Source: Trichopria drosophilae (Eukaryota > Arthropoda > Insecta > Hymenoptera > Diapriidae). From it: DNA of 64,000 nucleotides. Position numbers and translations under genes: made by a program. How positions within the stretch are numbered: position 1 is the stretch's first letter; the number at the start of each line of letters is the position of its first letter. Shown here one piece after another: positions 21,281 to 32,556 of the stretch. Under the pieces are notes generated by a model. It was given only the letters and a program-made list of their open reading frames with translations. It had not been told where the DNA came from and did no database searches. The stretch is from assembly GCA_030407085.1 (NCBI GenBank), contig CM059582.1:16411501-16475500 (forward strand), given 5' to 3'.

Positions 21281-23514
21281 TTATATGTCATCTATATATT
21301 TTAAAGTATAATATACATCAACGAGTTTTTTTGATTTAATCGATGATAATCTATTTCTAATTGAGGAATGAATGTAAGCCCAATTAGAAAATAATCTTTC
21401 TAGATCAGCAGTAGATGTAGGTATTTGAATCACTCTTGTGGCCAAATCAGATAGATTTGGAGCTCGTCCTTTACCAAATGACCAAAAAGCTTTTTCATTT
21501 GTTATATTTTTGGCCAACAGCTTATCAAATATTCCAGATCGTCGTTTATACATTTCGAATTCTTGAAGTCCAATTTCATTTAAATTTTCTTTTATAAAAT
21601 TTTCTGCTACAGTTCGCTGTTCATTGGACTGTTTTAATCCTTGGTAACGTGGATGTAACAGATTTGCTGCTAAAGCGATTGGATGAACAGCTTTTTTAAT
21701 TCTTGCCTCGATAGTTGCATGATATTTATCATTGTTGGTTGGGATGTTGAGAGACATCCACCATTCGGCTGCATCTGCAATATTAGCTGAAGATTTTTGA
21801 CACGCATTTACTAATTCGCAGACTGGGTCAAATATTAAAAGGTAATCTTGTAAAAGCACTTCAAAATTTTCATCGAATAGTAACTCCTTGTTTCTTTCGC
21901 TGATAGTGACGTTTCCATTTCTTACTAGTGTTCTCATTTTTTCTAAATTCTTTAAAGCACACCGAAAAGAGTCCCTATTGCTGCACCATCTTGTATCACC
22001 AGCCAAGATCATTTTAGAACCGCCTATTTCTTTCAATGCTTTTTCTAAACTAGGCGATTTAAATTCTTTTAGCAGTGAGTTTACTTTTTTAGCAAATTCA
22101 ATATCGACTAATGATTTTGCCAATAAATTGCCACTGTGACTACTGCATGTTGTATGCCATAACTGTATCAATCTTCCCATAGCCATCATTGGTGATGCAT
22201 TGTCCGATACAACAGCGTAGACATTTGTTTGGTATAATTCCTTGGCTAATAAAACTGCTTTATTAGTTACTTCCTCTAAAGCAACTGCCGTTTCACTTAT
22301 ACCGGTCAAATCATACGATTCTAAAAAAAACAATCTTTGTTTAGAACCATTATACATACAACAAACAACATTCTTTGTATTTGCAGAAGAATTCTTCCAC
22401 CCATCAATCAATAAAATAGATTCTGTGTCTGTTAAAATATTAATTCTTTCCATGACCATCTCTTTGTGAATGCTGTCTAAAATACTATTTGATAGCATTT
22501 TTCGTGAAGGCGGTATGTAATTTGGATTTAATTCTGACACGAAGTTTTTAAAATGTTTAGATTCTACGGTAAGAAATGGTATATTGCAGCCAAAAAAGAA
22601 TCGTCCTAATGCTTTGTCTCTAATAATCTTGTCAGCAGCGTTATCTTCTTCATTTACAATTGAAGCGTTTTTATTGCCAGATGAACCAACCTAAAATAGA
22701 TAAATTTAATTTAGAATTTTAATTGTACACAATTATAATTAAAAGAGTACATAAAAAAATAGTCCAGCAATGCAAATTTCTTTCAGAAACTAATTTGCGT
22801 ATAGTTATAATGAACAGTCTTATTGGTACAATCAAAGGTATTTTGTCAAACATTATATAAAGTTTTATAATTTCCTTTTTATATTAATACAGATAAATGT
22901 GACTTAACATACGAGACTGGTATGTTCGGATTTATCGCAAATAACCTGGCATATACTCTCTTATGTTTTTTACAACAATGAAATATTAAAATATTTGTTA
23001 CAATGTTGTTTGATAAGAATTAGAAAATGGTTTATTTTTCATAACTGAATGTCAAAATTACAATATTTTCTATGGTTTGTATAGAAATATAACAAATTAA
23101 TAATAAAAAAAGATTCGTTCTTATAAAAAGTAATATATTTATATTTACATTAAACATCAATTTATTACAAACGTTGTTATTATGTTTACTAAAAAAACTA
23201 TCGATTGTACTTACATTTTCTTCAAAATCTGCCTTTCGTTTTTTACTTTCATTGAAGACTGGTTGACGAAGAACGTGTTCTGATAATTGACATTTCCTCC
23301 TAAATACATAATCATAAAAATCATATAATAAATTTAAATAAATATAAGAACGTTAACGTTGTTTTATATGTACATTTAGAAAATATAAACTTTAAGAGAA
23401 CTGAATCAATATTCACCTGTGTTCTTTCAGTATGTTAATTTCAGCATAATTATAAAAGATATGTCCACACTTTAGGCAAGTCGCTTTTAATTCAAATCCA
23501 CTTAATTGGTCCAT
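21281..23514 (-). CDS. BED-finger hAT transposase, catalytic residues present (530 aa)
   Basis: Exons on the minus strand: 23514-23417, 23299-23215 and 22690-21281; introns 117 and 524 bp with GT-AG ends. Exons 1-2 encode a BED finger C-x2-C-x17-H-x3-C (CLKCGHIF..KEHRRKC). Exon 3 carries a DUF659/hAT core: D157 in LLIDGWKN, D223 in VVSDNASPM, C242 and H245 in CSSHSGN, and E492 in DLERLFSNW, followed by the C-terminal dimerisation segment. This is a full hAT catalytic set. The enzyme should excise the element and insert it with 8-bp duplications. The start codon is 173 bp from the right end. Both introns are at the same positions and phases as in the left gene. Confidence 0.88.
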
Positions 23515-23597
23515 TTTATAATAATTTATTTACATATTACACATCTAAAAGATTATAAACAATATATTTTAGGTTATGAAATCTTGAATAATAATAT

Positions 23598-23660
23598 TGC
23601 GGGTATCATACGTATTATACGTAGTTTATGACAAACATACGTAACATACGTATGAAACTT
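23598..23660. promoter_or_regulatory. Right subterminal ACGTA cluster of hAT
   Basis: Four ACGTA cores lie within about 60 bp of the right end, just upstream of the right gene's start codon. They mirror the left cluster. Confidence 0.55.
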
Positions 23661-23905
23661 TCTTCACCCGTCAACAACCCAACCCTGTCGACAAGTCTCT
23701 CTCTCGCAACGCTTCGGCTGCCTTCGCGCCGCACTCGGTCACACGAAGGCTTCCAGCGGAGCGCTCGGGCCTGATTGACGTCCACGTGACTCTGTGGGCG
23801 CAGTTACGCGTGTCAAGAGATTTCATTCTCCGTCCGACTCACATTGCACCGCATCATCGCTTTCTCCAAGACTCAACAGACAGTTGACAGCTCTGAAGGC
23901 TCACG

Positions 23906-25165
23906 ATGGCGGACACAGCGAAAAGTCCGAACTTGGACACAACTTTGGATTCCACAGTTACCGACGTGCTGCATCAGTTGGAAGCACTGTTGAGATCTCT
24001 GCAACGTCAAGTCTCCGCAATTGATGGTTTTGCTGCAGATCCACAACCCGCAGTCATTTTGCGTAACCGGTTGAAAATTCTCCACGACACTTGGGCCAAT
24101 TGTCAGGATTTCCATCTGCGTCTGGTGTGCTTCGAGCCTTCCGATCCGGCGATTGTTTCTTACATGACGAATGACACATTCGGAAGAGCAGAACAGACAT
24201 TCATGCGAGCCACCGATTCTCTGACGCTCCTCATCGCCACGGTGGAGCAACCGCTAGCTGCCACTCGGGGACGAGAAGCACCGGGCGCCGCCACTTTCAC
24301 TCGAAGGGAACCTCATCATCAGGATCATCTTCCCAAGATTACCTTGCCAACATTTACCGGTAAATATACAGAGTGGGCAAAATATCGCGCGTACTTTGAT
24401 TCTTTAATTATTAAAAATAACCTTTTAGATCAAATTCAGAAGTTACATTACTTAATGTCAAGCCTCTCGGGCGAACCTAATGATTTGATTAAAAATACTC
24501 CTTTCACTGAGGCCGGATTTGCGACGGCGTGGGAGTTACTCAATTCGCGTTACGATAATACTCGCTCAATTGTGACAGCTCATATTAACGGTTTGCTCGC
24601 GTTACCGTCTGTCCGCTCGGATTCGGTTGAATCGCTGAAAACTTTGAGAAATCGCGTAACGGAAATCATCGCTTCTTTAGAAACCGCAAAACGATTTAAT
24701 TTTGTGTCCACCGCTTCACCAGAACTCACCCCCGGAATTCATGGCGTTAGTGATATACTAGTGTGTTTAGTCGCATCGAAATTGGATTCAGAAACACGTC
24801 GCGAATGGGAATTGCATCTCGGGGATGCTGGTGCGTTTCCCCATTTTACCAAATTAGACACGTTCCTGGCTACTCGCATACGTGGTTTAGAAGCATGCGT
24901 GAAACCGTCGAACTCCGTTCCAGCCCGGTCACCAACCGTTGCAAAACCCGCTCTAGTTCATTCGCACGTTGTCGCAACCACCCCAGCGAACTGCCCACTC
25001 TGTAAAAAGTCTCACTCAATTTATAAGTGTCATCAATTTAAGTCGTTATCGCCGTCAGCTCGATTTAAGCGAGCAAAAGAATTGCAATTATGTACAAATT
25101 GTTTAGGTACGAAACACTGCTGCAAAATGCAGCAGCTCGCAAAGTTGTTTTATATGTCGAAATAA
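23906..25165 (+). pseudogene. BEL/Pao 1 gag (DUF1759-type), frameshifted at the zinc knuckles
   Basis: Starts MADTAKSPNLD. The body shows the BEL/Pao gag pattern LPKITLPTFTGKYTEWAKY, RLHYL-like KLHYLMSSLSGEP and a C-x2-C..C zinc region (CPLCKKSHSIYKC, CTNC). Gag proteins coat the retrotransposon RNA in particles. Near 25113 the frame shifts: the expected second knuckle (CFICRNKHHTLLH) is read in the pol frame, so gag ends early at 25165. In this family gag and pol are one frame, so the indel disconnects them. Confidence 0.85.
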
Positions 25166-25175
25166 GCATCATACG

Positions 25176-28100
25176 TTGCTCCATGTAGAATCGTCGGCGT
25201 CTTCAGGTGACGCACCGCCTCCAGTGACAAGCATTCGGAAGCAACCGCCGTCGGAACCTTCAACCTCGGAGCCTTCCGTCCGGGTGTTGCTCGCGACCGC
25301 GCACGTGCTGGTAACTTCTGCCGCGGGGCGCACGGTAAAGTTGAGGGCGCTTCTTGACCAGGGTTCGACGCGATCGTTTGTTACGGAGTCGGTGGTTCGC
25401 GCGTTAAAAGGACGCACTTCCAAGGTCGGTCATTCCCTGGTAGGAATCGGCGGCAGGTCAACGGGTCATTCTCTGGCAGTTATCCCTCTCTCGATCAGGC
25501 CAAAACACGGCGACGGTCCTGTGTTTCAAACGAAAGCGTTAGTTTTGCAAGAGCTCGTAAATTACATGCCGCAAGTTCCTCACCCGGAACCGCTTTGGGC
25601 TCATTTAGCAGGGTTATCTCTCGCCGATGATCACCCGACGGTGGATGAACCAATCAACATGATCATCGGATCGGATTTATACGGTCCTTTATTATTGGAA
25701 GGGGTAATACACGGTCATTCTACGGAGCCGGTCGCTCAAAACACCGTTCTCGGGTGGGTACTATCCGGTCCCACATCCACGACCATTCAGAGTGTGGACC
25801 ATCACTCAGCGATGGTGCTGCACTGCATCGACAACGAGGTACTCAATGCCTCCCTCACCAAGTTTTGGGAGTTAGAAAATATTCCTGATGCTCCGAAACA
25901 TACTCTAGAAGAAGCAAGATGCGAAGAGCACTTCGCGTCTACGTATGCGCGGATCTCTTCTGGTCAATATGTAGTTAGACTCCCCTTCAAAAGTGGACCC
26001 CCTATTCCCATCGGACATTCACGTCATAGAGCGTCTCGTTCGATGGAAGCTCTTTCTCGTCGTCTGGCTCGTGATGCCGACCTTCGAATGGAATATTCGG
26101 CCTTCATGCTGGACTATAAGGCACTCGGCCATATGGAACCAGTACCGCCTCCGAATGCAGACGATACTCAGGTAGTGTACCTCACCCATCACCCGGTATT
26201 GAAACCGGACAGCCTCACGACCAATTTGAGAGTTGTCTTCAATGCGTCCGCTTTGACGACAAACTTTACGTCTCTCAACACACATCTCATGATAGGTCCA
26301 AAATTGCAGCCCGAACTATTCACCATTCTCACACAGTGGCGCTCGTATCGCTTCGTGTGCACGGCCGACATTGCCAAAATGTACCGGCAAATCTTGGTCC
26401 ATCCGGCTGATAGAGATTATCAGCGGATTCTCTGGAAACCGCTTCCGGCGGGTCCTATGCAAGATTTTCAATTGTCGACCGTCACATATGGCACAGCATC
26501 AGCCCCGTATCTCGCGCTGAAAGTTTTGCAGCAACTCATACGTGATGAAGGGCATTCCTTTCCCCTCGGATCGAAGGTGCTACGCCGCTTCGTTTATGTG
26601 GATGATTGCGTGTTCGGAGCTGATGATATCCCCACTCTAATTCAGATGAAAAAGGAAGTGTGCGGCTTGCTCGGCAAAGGTCACTTCGTTCCCCGCAAGT
26701 GGGGCAGCAATGAGGAATGTCTTCTCGAAGGTATCGACCAAACTAATCACGGCCTAGCGTGGAGTCCCGATCAGACCGACGTAGCCATGATCAAGGTCTT
26801 AGGTCTCGGTTGGTCGCCGAGATCAGACTCGTTTCAGTACACCGTCTCTCTCCCAGCCCCAACGTTGCCGACCAAACGTCAGGTCCTGTCCATCATTGCT
26901 CGCTTATATGATCCCTTAGGCTGGATCTCGCCAGTCATAGTACGAGCGAAGATATTTATGCAGGAACTGTGGCGTCAACAGGTTTCCTGGGATGAACCCC
27001 TCGCTAGCACCCTTCAACACGAGTGGACACAAATCCACGACGATATGCCACAATTGTCACGCATCTCCATACCCCGCTGGACCAATCAGCATCCCAATCT
27101 GGATCATTGTTGCCTCCACGGGTTCTCGGACGCCTCACAAGCAGCGTATTCTGCAGTGGTATACGTGCAATGCGTGTATCAAGATGGACGTAGTTTCCCC
27201 TCGTTGATAGCTAGCAAAACGCGCGTAGCTCCACTGAAAACACAGTCAATTCCGAATTTGGAGTTGTGTGGAGCCCTGTTGTTAGCACAACTGCTCTCTC
27301 AAATAGGAACAATCCCAGAATATACCGAACTTTCTCCCACGTGTTGGACGGACTCGACCATTGTGTTGCGTGGCTACACCATCTAACACCCTCTGATCTT
27401 AAAGGACCATCAGCTCGTGCGTCTTTATATTTCGCATAAGCACCAACGCTGTTTGCACGGTGGACTCCAGCTGACATTGCGTACTCTTCGTCAGACAGTG
27501 TGGATCATACGTGGCCGTCAGTTGGTGCGCTCGGTACTCGCTAAGTGCATTCCATGCGCTAAATTAAAGGCCGCTGTCATATCTCAATTCATGGGAGCGC
27601 TGCCCCCCTCCCGAGTATTACGTCCCGAACGCGCGTTTCAACATGTAGGGGTGGATTACGCTGGACCTTTACATGTCCGAGAGGTCAAAGGTCGCGGCAA
27701 GCACGCCCACCCGTGCTACATATCCGTATTTGTGTGCATGTCCGTGCGAGCGGTGCATCTAGAACTCGTCATGGACTACTTCACGACCGCATTCTTAGCC
27801 GCGTTCAAACGTTTCTGTTCTCGGAGAGGACGTCCCCAGTGCGTCTACAGCGATCGCGGAACTACGTTCCAGGGAGCCCAGTCAGAGCTCATGGGAGCAT
27901 TCACCTCGGCCCAACAGGCTGGTGAGTTTCAGGGCTTTCTGTCGGAAAATAAGGTACGGTGGTCTTTCATTCCCCCGGCCGCCCCACATTTCGGTGGGAT
28001 TTGGGAAAGTGGAGTCCGTAGCATAAAGCACCACCTTCGACGGGTTGTCGGGGCTCATACGCCCACTATCGAAGAGTTTACGACCCTTTTGTGCCAAGTC

Positions 28101-28529
28101 GAAGCGTGCCTCAACTCACGTCCGATCGCTCCGTTGACGGATCATCCCGATGATTTAGCGTCGCTAACTCCCGGTCATTTCCTTGTGGGAAGCGAGATTA
28201 CGGCAGTCCCGGAGCCCACGGTTCTTAACCTGAACATCAACCGATTAGGTCGGTGGCAGTTATACCAACATATGTTGGAATTATTTTGGAGACTCTGGAG
28301 TTCGGACTACATAACTTCGCTCCAACAAAGGTCTAAATGGCGCTCACGTAACGAGCTCGTACGCGTTGGCCAGTTAGTGCTGGTGCGAAGTGAAACCACA
28401 CCCCCTACGAAATGGCCTCTTGGCCGCATCACAAAGTGCTATCCCGGCAAAGATGGGTTGGTGCGGGTGGTTTCAGTTCGGACTGCCACAACAACTCTGG
28501 TTCGCCCTATAACGAAGCTCGCTCAGTAA
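25176..28529 (+). pseudogene. BEL/Pao 1 pol: protease, RT, RNase H (partial), integrase
   Basis: Two collinear parts in one frame, 25176-27386 and 27417-28529. The first has the aspartic protease LLDQGST near residue 61, reverse transcriptase with YVDD near residue 472, and RNase H HGFSDAS near 647. RNase H breaks off after TCWTDSTIVL (about 27370), where a 1-base loss and a deletion of roughly 640 bp (judged against BEL/Pao 2) remove its end and the start of the integrase region. The second part keeps the integrase zinc finger (HQRCLHGG with CIPC) and all three catalytic residues D80, D146 and E197 of that segment, then the DUF5641-type tail. Non-functional as a polyprotein. Confidence 0.88.
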
Positions 28530-28681
28530 CCCGTAGTTCACGAAGAGGTAGAACCATGTCGCGATTAGACTTTAGTTATTTAGTTAGTTAGGTTCACTGA
28601 TAGGTTAAACTAGTTGGAAAATTTATGTTAATGCTCCATTAAGTCATATGCTGGACCCCGAGTGGTCCAGGGCGGGCGCAA

Positions 28682-29118
28682 TGTTCAATATCGGCAACTT
28701 CAATGTTCGCATCACGGCCCTGCCAAAAGGGTACCTCTAATCAGCGTTTCGACCCTGCGTGTCATGTGACAATGGTAGCGTCCCTCTATGAACAGGCGCT
28801 CAGTGCTAATTAATTATTTAGTTAGTTAGTAGACTGATTTCGAACAATTCACAACGGCTCATCGCATATTATCGCACGCGTTCGAAAGTATCGGTGAACT
28901 TCTTAATGCGTAGTTTGTTCGGAGACACTTGGTCTCTTTCGATATACCTACAAACTGTCGGAATTCGCGTCGCATGTTTGTATGTTGCGCAGTGCACGAT
29001 TAGTGCAAACCAAAGTCAGCTCAATAGACTGAAGAATAAAGTGCGAAAAGGAGTCCTTCATTGCATCCGTCATTTCTTTACCTGGCACCCTCTTCCCGTA
29101 CAATCTCGATACGGAACA
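28682..29118 (+). repeat. 3' LTR of BEL/Pao 1
   Basis: 437 bp, nearly identical to the 5' LTR (differences at AATGCG, CAAACTG and TTCATTG). It is preceded by the purine-rich AGGGCGGGCGCAA. Confidence 0.93.
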
Positions 29119-29778
29119 CATTCCATCATCATCAACGACAGGAATCCGTGATATCTAGGCCTTCATATATTCCTCATCAAATAGGTCAAATAAGCCTATC
29201 AGAAGCTTGAACATGCATAATCACACCACCATCAGATTCGGAATCTCCAAAGACATTGAGGCAGGATACGTTGTTTGATCAAAGGAATCTGGATAGGCGA
29301 CCAATGCATCTTTCGGTACTAATTAGCATAGCAATGCCATTTATACCCGTACCACAAGTGAACGTTGTAGATCGACCCTCAGTTATGCCACAAATTTCGT
29401 TTCCGATGAGTTCAAATCCGATTGGTTTTGTGCCCGCAAAAGTTTTACAAACGGAATCTCGAAAAATATCGCAGCCGAAATAGAATGATCGAAAATTTGA
29501 GAAAATCGAACGATGGCACCAACCCCAAAATGCGAAGGACAAAAAGTCCTAGCAGTGCACCGTCAAGTGCCGGCGATGAAGAAACAGAGGAATATTTGGA
29601 GAAAAGAAAACAAAATAATGCCGCCGTAGAAAGATCAAGGGACAACAAGCGTGCTAAAGAGGATGAAATTACCATGAGAGCAGCGTATCTCGAAATGCAA
29701 AACAACAGATTGCAATACGAACGGTTTATTTGGAAGAATGAACTAGCGAGATTAAAGTGCATGATAAGAGACTATTGA

Positions 29779-31389
29779 TGAACAATTGTATTTTATATTA
29801 ATGTGATATATAGATTCATATGTTAATACAAGAATTTGGTTGCGAGAAAAATTGTAAAAATTGTTGAACAAATTCATTGGTATAAAATACCAAGTCTAAA
29901 TTATGATACGAATCTACATTGTAAAATAGCTATCGATCTAAGTTTATTTAGTAGATTTATGTTTACTGCTGTTAATTACGTTTTTCATTGAGTCACTTTT
30001 ATAAGATCTGTTCGAAATTGTGTGGATGTTAGTCAGTTGAATTATGAAGAGAAAGCATAGTATAATGTTCCTACTATCGCTTAAAAGACTGACATTATAT
30101 ATGACTTGTTAATAATACAATAAACTAGTTTTTACTAAAATGTGTTCTTTTTCATTTTATGTTGTTTGTTATTCGGAAAAGTTTTTGAATGCTTTAAATG
30201 AAACGTATACAAAAAAAGAAAGATGCAAAAATAATTTTTAAAAAATTTGGATTTTATGCAGAGATTGACATTATCGACAAAACAATTATCCAATGTAGTT
30301 GATAATGTCAATTCCTTAGAAGAAAATTTAGTATAGCTTCAATTGTCTACAAATGACGTAATTTCATTCGCTAATATAATTTACATTCTCGAATTGTAAT
30401 TTTATAACCGCATGCAGTTATTACAAAATTGCATTTTTAAAAGCAGGCCAACATATTATCGACCAAGTCATGATCCTTTCCTGCATAAAAACTAATACTT
30501 TCTACTTTAGGACTATTTTAGGAAAAGTCGGTAATTTTTCAGTCGGAAAGACCAATTTCTACTTTAATAAATGTTGCAGTTATTGAAATTCCAGTTTCGA
30601 AGTTTTCTTTTAAAGAATCAATAATTTTGTTGGCGTTGGAAATATTGATTTTCAGTTGTAATATGCAACTTAATCGAAGGCTGTAGTTCTGAATTTAATT
30701 ATAAAATTCTGTAGTTGTAGTCATGTACACAACATAATAAAAAGTAGAACAAAATCGAAAATATAAAACGAGTAACCTGTTATTCGGAAAGAGTAGCTTA
30801 ATCACTTTGTTATAAGTAGAAAAAATTGCATTTCATTCATAGATATCGCAGGCCATCTAGTGTTTACAAACGAAAAAAAAGCGAAAAACTTTCTGGTAAA
30901 CATTTCCCGGTTATATTAACTAGAATAACTGACATTCGAGAATTTTTTGGAAAAATACTTACCGATTTACAATGAGCATTTAGCACTAGAAAAGTTCTGG
31001 AAAATTTCATTAAGAAATACATACTATTTAGTATGCCAATACGATAATTCTTTAAACGACAATTCTTGTGTAAAAACTATACTTATAACAAACGAAAATA
31101 TCTTTATGAATATGTTTTGTAAAATAAGATTCTACAATTGCATTTAAATTATCTACCTGATTAATATTTTTATGATCTGAAATTCCTAAGATTGTTCAGG
31201 TTACACGTTTCTTGACTTCTTCAATCAGAGATGATATCAGAATTTGATAAAGGTCATTATATATTAGAAACATAATGCAAGTGTCATCATCCCGGAGCAA
31301 GACTAATTGTTATCAATTTATATAATCAGCACAATTAAATCTAAATAGGTTATTATCACAAAATATAAAATATAAAATATAAACCTTTC
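29779..31389 (+). other. Downstream flank of bZIP copy B
   Basis: 3'-UTR-like sequence and further non-coding DNA. It is paralogous to 40345-41779 (copy C) and, inverted, to about 50690-52480. No gene is supported; the 66-codon frame at 30947 is not maintained in the paralogues. Confidence 0.65.
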
Positions 31390-31721
31390 ACCCTCTAAAC
31401 TTAAATTAATCAAAAACGACTTATCTACAGCGAAAGGTGGGTTACTATCAATTAGTAAGTTTTTTACTAACAAATAGTACGAAAATACTAATTCACTATA
31501 ATAAAATCCTACTAATCTACAAGTAGATATTGACTTTTTTAGTTTAGTAGTTTGCAGAATTTGTAACAAATTCGTAGATTGTAACTTTTTATTTGCAAAA
31601 ATGATTATTAATTCATTTGGTGACAGACTTTTCATTTGCAAAAATGATTATTAATGCATTTGGTGACTGACTTTTCATTTTCTTATTGGTAGTTTTTAAT
31701 TCATTCTGATATAGAAAGTAA
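31390..31721 (+). repeat. MITE copy M1 (ends CTCTCTAAATCTGAATTAA-like)
   Basis: About 330 bp with inverted ends CCCTCTAAACTTAAATTAAT / ATTCTGATATAGAAAGT. It contains a ~43-bp tandem duplication (31575-31675). It matches M3 and, inverted, M4, at homologous positions in the duplicated blocks. Confidence 0.6.
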
Positions 31722-32085
31722 GATTAAATATATATTGTTAAGATTGAATTTTTTAGTTCTTTTTAGAAATTACTTAGGTATTAATTTTGTTAGAATTAAT
31801 TTAATATGACTACTACATGCACTATATTAAAATATTAACAAAGTGGTAATATTTTAAGTTTTAATCAGATTTAACTGTAATATCTATATTAGTTAGATTT
31901 GAACTGTTTAGATCCGACACCATCAATTGATGAAATTCAATTTATTTTTCGATTAATTAAGTTGGCTTCTAAAACATCAAGGACTTTTAGGGACCGCTGA
32001 TTGTGAATCCGAGTTCGACATTTCGGAATTCAAAATAAAGGATCAAATATGGCGGACGAAAATGGCAAAATAACCTTCGTAGATC
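31722..32085. other. Non-coding flank with an ATGGCGGA-type repeat fragment
   Basis: Matches the inverted block near 50290-50450 up to about 31985. Bases 31990-32085 hold a GC-richer piece (AATATGGCGGACGAAAATGG) of the kind dispersed in insect genomes. No gene. Confidence 0.4.
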
Positions 32086-32349
32086 TGGGCTCGCTATTCA
32101 CAAATCGAAATTCACTTCGGAATTCAATCGGGTTAACTAAATTCGTAAAAAACCTTAGTTGTTTTAATGCCTTTACGGTAGTTATCAAAACTGATGAAAT
32201 TCAATTCAGGATGTGTTGATTAGATCGCAATATTTAACAAGTTGTCAATTTAATACGGAAGTTCGTTCAGTGTACACTAATTAAAAATTAAGTTATTCAA
32301 CAACAAATTTGAATGAAAACGTTCATAAGTTCGGTGAGTTTCCACTACA

Positions 32350-32556
32350 CTGAAAAAATTCTTAACTGATTTGACTACTTTTTAACTACTGAAAGTATTT
32401 CAATAGGTCCTCAGCGGAATTCTATAGGTTATAGTTAACAACATAAAAGAATTAAATCAACAAAAAATGTAGTTGTAGAAACGACATTTTGGCAGTTAAT
32501 TCTACGACATTTAAAATATTTTTTTAGTTGAATTATTTTTAGTGCAGCTATATTGG
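32350..32556. repeat. Possible MITE with CACTGAAAAA ends
   Basis: Bounded by CACTGAAAAAATTCTTAACT and, inverted, CACTAAAAATAATTCAACT. It lies in a stretch missing from the second copy of the block. Non-coding. Confidence 0.4.

Larger units (their letters stand above)
18214..23687. mobile_element. Complete two-gene hAT transposon (5474 bp)
   Basis: The ends are CAGGGATGGG and, on the other strand, CAGGGTTGGG. A perfect 8-bp target duplication TCGACAAG flanks it (18206-18213 and 23688-23695), the hAT hallmark. It sits in the untranslated leader of BEL/Pao 1. Inside are two convergent, spliced genes, each encoding a BED zinc finger followed by a hAT transposase body. Subterminal ACGTA motifs cluster at both ends. 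Both genes have complete frames, so the element may be recently active. Confidence 0.93.
17484..29118 (+). mobile_element. BEL/Pao LTR retrotransposon 1, interrupted by a hAT element
   Basis: Two 437-bp LTRs (17484-17920 and 28682-29118) differ at about three positions. A 5-bp target duplication CATTC flanks it (17479-17483 and 29119-29123), and the uninterrupted exon of bZIP copy C shows the single CATTC. Without the hAT element the internal part is about 4.8 kb, encoding gag and pol in the BEL/Pao order (protease, reverse transcriptase, RNase H, integrase). No envelope-like frame is present. The coding region has a frameshift and an internal deletion, so the copy is not autonomous. Confidence 0.93.
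12675..29778 (+). pseudogene. bZIP copy B, split by a LINE and a BEL/Pao element
   Basis: The reading begins at 12675 after a TTGCAG acceptor (exon edge 12637). It runs to 12782, resumes at 17433-17483 after the LINE, and resumes again at 29119-29778 after BEL/Pao 1. The pieces join smoothly when compared with copy C. Lesions: the two insertions, a TGA at about 29208 that is shared with copy D, and a ~105-bp deletion at 29476 that copy D lacks. The final 80 residues still show the basic region (SRDNKR, with AAVER in place of AAAKR) and the zipper. Exon 1 and the promoter are missing; similarity to copy A starts inside the intron near 12395. Non-functional. Confidence 0.85.

Noticed and set aside
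17484..29118. BEL/Pao 1 as an endogenous retrovirus with an envelope gene
   Set aside because: Only about 150 bp lie between the integrase tail and the 3' LTR, so there is no envelope-like frame.
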